This document shows, one piece after another, positions 62,028 to 64,000 of a stretch of DNA of 64,000 nucleotides. The translations under genes were made by a program, and so were the position numbers. Below the pieces are notes generated by a model. That model saw nothing but the letters and a program-made list of their open reading frames with translations, was not told the origin of the DNA and did not search any database. Position 1 is the first letter of the stretch; every line of letters begins with the position of its first letter. The stretch comes from Plantimonas leprariae. GTDB lineage: Bacteria; Pseudomonadota; Alphaproteobacteria; Rhizobiales; Rhizobiaceae. Location of the stretch: NCBI RefSeq assembly GCF_008802405.1, contig NZ_VZDO01000014.1, positions 93,374 to 157,373 of the forward strand, given 5' to 3'.

Positions 62028-64000
62028 ATGATCTTCCTGCAACGCGATGCCTCGAACGCCGCCGACGTGCACTTCACGGGGGAGCAGGCCCGCATCCTGA
62101 AGGACGGCTCGGTCGTCCGCGACTGGACGGGCGGCGGCGTCATCGGCGGCGTGCCGCAGGGCTCGGGCTACACGCTCGAAGTGGTCAAGAACGGGCAGGT
62201 CGTCACCGATACGCTGGCGATCGGCATGGTGGTCGGCACGATCGGCCAGTCCAACATGGGCTACTGGTACTCGAACGGCACTCCATCGCGCGGCGTCGTC
62301 GACGCCTCGCCCGAGACATTCCAACTGAAGAACGGCGAGTGGGCGACGATTTCCGGCGACGCCGCCCGCACCTTCGCCAACGCGCTCGCCGCCAGCACCA
62401 GCGTGCCGGTCGCGCTGGTCGACGGGTCGTTCGGCAGCACGTCGCTTCTCGCGAAATACACCAATTCCAACGGCAACTGGCAATCGACGGCGGAGGGGAG
62501 CCTCTACGACAGGTTCCTCGACAAGCTGAATGTCGTCGGCGGCCATGCGGAGCTCGTCCTCTGGATCCAGGGCGAGAACGACGCGCGAGCCGGCGCGACG
62601 ACGGCCGAATATCTCGACGGTCTCAACGACCTCTTCGCGCGCCTGCGCGCCGATGTCGGGCCGACCGCGATCCTCGCCTCGAAGCTCGGCACCACGATCT
62701 ACGGCGACCCGCAATGGTCGCCCTACATGGCGAAGGACTATGCCGACGCGGTCCGCCTGGCGCAGACCATGGCCGACGAGGCGAACGGCGACGTCACCTT
62801 CCTCGGGGCGGACGACCTGTCGCTGCAGGACCCGATCCATCGCACCACGGTCTCGTCGGCGATCGAAGGGCTGCGGCTGCTCGATGCCTATCTCTCGAAG
62901 CTCGGCGTCGATCCGATCTTCCACTCGGTCGCAGGTACCGACGGGCAGGACGCCCTCGCCGGGTCGTCCGGCATGGATTTCGTCGATGCCGGCGCGGGCG
63001 ACGACACGATCGACGCCGGCGCGGGCAACGATCTCGTGCGGGGCGGCGACGGGGCGGACACGATCGACGGCGGCGACGGGAACGACCTCCTCTCCGGCGG
63101 GCTTGGCGCCGACCGGATCCTCGGTGGCGCCGGCAACGATCGCATCACCGGCGATGAGGGCGACGACCGGATCGAGGCGGGCGCCGGCAACGACGTCGTC
63201 GCCGGCGGCTTCGGCCACGACGAGATCCACGGCGGCGACGGCGACGACGTGCTGGAAGGCGGGCTCGGCGACGATGCCGTGTTCGGCGACGCCGGAAACG
63301 ACACGATCAAGCTCGGCGGCGGCAACGACCGCATCGACGCGGGCGACGGCGACGACGTGATCCTCGTCGAGAACTTCAGCCACTCGAACTATTCCGGCCC
63401 CGGTTACGGCATCAGTTCCGTCGAGGGCGGCGCCGGCTACGACGTGCTCCAGGCCTCTGCCAACAAAACCGTCATCGCGCTGAACGGCCTGTCCGGCGTG
63501 GAACTCGTGACGGCCGGCGGCTTCACCGGCGTGACACTGACCGGGTCGAACGCCGCCGACACCTTCGATCTTCGCTCGACGGTCCTCGACGGCATCGACG
63601 CGATCGACATGGGCGAGGGCGACGACTCCGTCTTCGGCTCCGCCGCCGCCGACCGGATCTCGGGTGGAGCCGGCGCGGATCGCCTGACCGGCGAGGGCGG
63701 CAACGACGTCCTGATCGGCGGCGACGGCGACGACGTCATGGACGGGGGCGAGGGCATCGACTTCGTCCAGATGGTCGGCCGCTTCTCCGACAGCACGATC
63801 GATCGCGCGACGGGGCGCATCGCGAACGCAAAGGACGGCGTCGACACCGTCTCGAACGTGGAGTTCGTCAACTTCCTCGACGGCGTCTACGACTGGGTGA
63901 ACGACCGCTTCGACCCGACCCCGCCCTTTTCCGGCGTCCGGGTCGACGGGACGAGCGGGAACGACATCGTCAGTCCGCTGACCTCGGTCGGCAAGCAAGC
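62028..64000 (+). CDS. SGNH/sialate esterase-like RTX exoprotein (partial)
   Basis: The frame from ATG 62028 is open to the window end (657 codons, no stop). No signal peptide. The N-terminal domain (about 65-300) is an SGNH hydrolase of the sialate O-acetylesterase type: GQSN (73-76), QGEND (181-185) and DPIH (268-271) supply the Ser, Asn and Asp/His positions. RTX nonapeptides follow (about 310-450 and 540-590, for example GGDGADTID and GGAGNDRIT), with beta segments between. Calcium-dependent folding after type I export is expected. It probably deacylates extracellular polysaccharide. Confidence 0.88.
   Translation, partial: MIFLQRDASNAADVHFTGEQARILKDGSVVRDWTGGGVIGGVPQGSGYTLEVVKNGQVVTDTLAIGMVVGTIGQSNMGYWYSNGTPSRGVVDASPETFQLKNGEWATISGDAARTFANALAASTSVPVALVDGSFGSTSLLAKYTNSNGNWQSTAEGSLYDRFLDKLNVVGGHAELVLWIQGENDARAGATTAEYLDGLNDLFARLRADVGPTAILASKLGTTIYGDPQWSPYMAKDYADAVRLAQTMADEANGDVTFLGADDLSLQDPIHRTTVSSAIEGLRLLDAYLSKLGVDPIFHSVAGTDGQDALAGSSGMDFVDAGAGDDTIDAGAGNDLVRGGDGADTIDGGDGNDLLSGGLGADRILGGAGNDRITGDEGDDRIEAGAGNDVVAGGFGHDEIHGGDGDDVLEGGLGDDAVFGDAGNDTIKLGGGNDRIDAGDGDDVILVENFSHSNYSGPGYGISSVEGGAGYDVLQASANKTVIALNGLSGVELVTAGGFTGVTLTGSNAADTFDLRSTVLDGIDAIDMGEGDDSVFGSAAADRISGGAGADRLTGEGGNDVLIGGDGDDVMDGGEGIDFVQMVGRFSDSTIDRATGRIANAKDGVDTVSNVEFVNFLDGVYDWVNDRFDPTPPFSGVRVDGTSGNDIVSPLTSVGKQ

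Noticed and set aside
62978..63360. DNA tandem repeats in the RTX region
   Set aside because: They follow the nonapeptide code of the protein and need no separate repeat element.
61941..63998. 685-codon open frame antisense to the RTX esterase
   Set aside because: It is the mirror of GGxGxD repeats; the sense frame has SGNH and RTX motifs and runs to the window end.

Overview
The window is high-GC, densely packed alphaproteobacterial DNA, most likely from the order Hyphomicrobiales (Rhizobiales). Pointers are a Ku/LigD pair with phosphoesterase-ligase-polymerase domain order, a CyaC-type cyclase with a haem-anchor-like membrane domain and a ferredoxin, CHASE2 cyclase, BA14K-like and DUF2218 proteins, CbtAB, and type I secretion substrates. 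The genus cannot be fixed from sequence alone. No rRNA operon, intact tRNA, transposase or CRISPR array was seen.

Layout. 0.3-3.8 kb: ku-ligD, a two-gene non-homologous end-joining operon. 3.9-11.1 kb: many very small proteins (33-131 aa), several with strong ribosome sites but no known role, mixed with a DCC-family protein, a MipA/OmpV porin-like protein, a methyltransferase, a CsbD-like protein and two Rmf/CrpP-like micro-proteins. 11.2-17.5 kb: signalling (two-receiver hybrid histidine kinase, GGDEF-EAL protein with a decayed GGDEF motif, PAS protein) plus a glycine-repeat secreted protein. 17.5-19 kb: AlaE alanine exporter and a YdeI-family protein. 19.07-20.67 kb: a tyrosine recombinase beside a 46-bp 3' half of tRNA-Glu(CTC), read here as an attachment site. 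The recombinase is followed by a deletion remnant of an AAA ATPase gene. 20.8-22.1 kb: a different, unassigned AAA ATPase. 22.1-23.2 kb: a frameshifted ClpP-like gene. 23.5-29.2 kb: a FecR-TPR-barrel outer-membrane protein translationally coupled to a CHASE2 adenylate/guanylate cyclase.

29.4-34.8 kb: small envelope proteins, a His-rich PadR regulator coupled to a DUF2218 gene, a type I secretion-like protein and a decayed phage packaging cluster. 35-40 kb: a YfiR-TonB receptor-GGDEF/EAL operon. 40.0-40.8 kb: another mobile-element remnant (HTH plus truncated RepA-like ATPase). 41.6-45.6 kb: SRPBCC protein, GPH/MFS sugar transporter, universal stress protein and SulP permease. 45.9-48.3 kb: more small proteins, including a second copy of a gene at 4.85 kb carried on a 98%-identical 368-bp duplication. 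48.3-49.7 kb: an intact AAA ATPase followed upstream by a dead recombinase tail, the mirror image of the 19 kb locus. 49.7-61.5 kb: a conserved-looking block with lipoprotein, MerR regulator, RNase H, haem/ferredoxin cyclase, cupin, BA14K-like protein, MscS channel, phosphatase, cobalamin riboswitch with CbtB-CbtA, a PCuAC copper chaperone with SCO-like partner, and YghU glutathione transferase. 62.0 kb to the end: a large SGNH esterase with RTX repeats that runs off the window.

Themes. Four separate cyclic-nucleotide modules (two cAMP/cGMP-type, two c-di-GMP-type) are coupled to envelope or redox sensing. At least three mobile-element scars lie between 19 and 50 kb. The two most unusual signals are the reciprocal recombinase-AAA ATPase remnants at 19 and 49 kb, and the FecR-TPR-barrel/cyclase pair.
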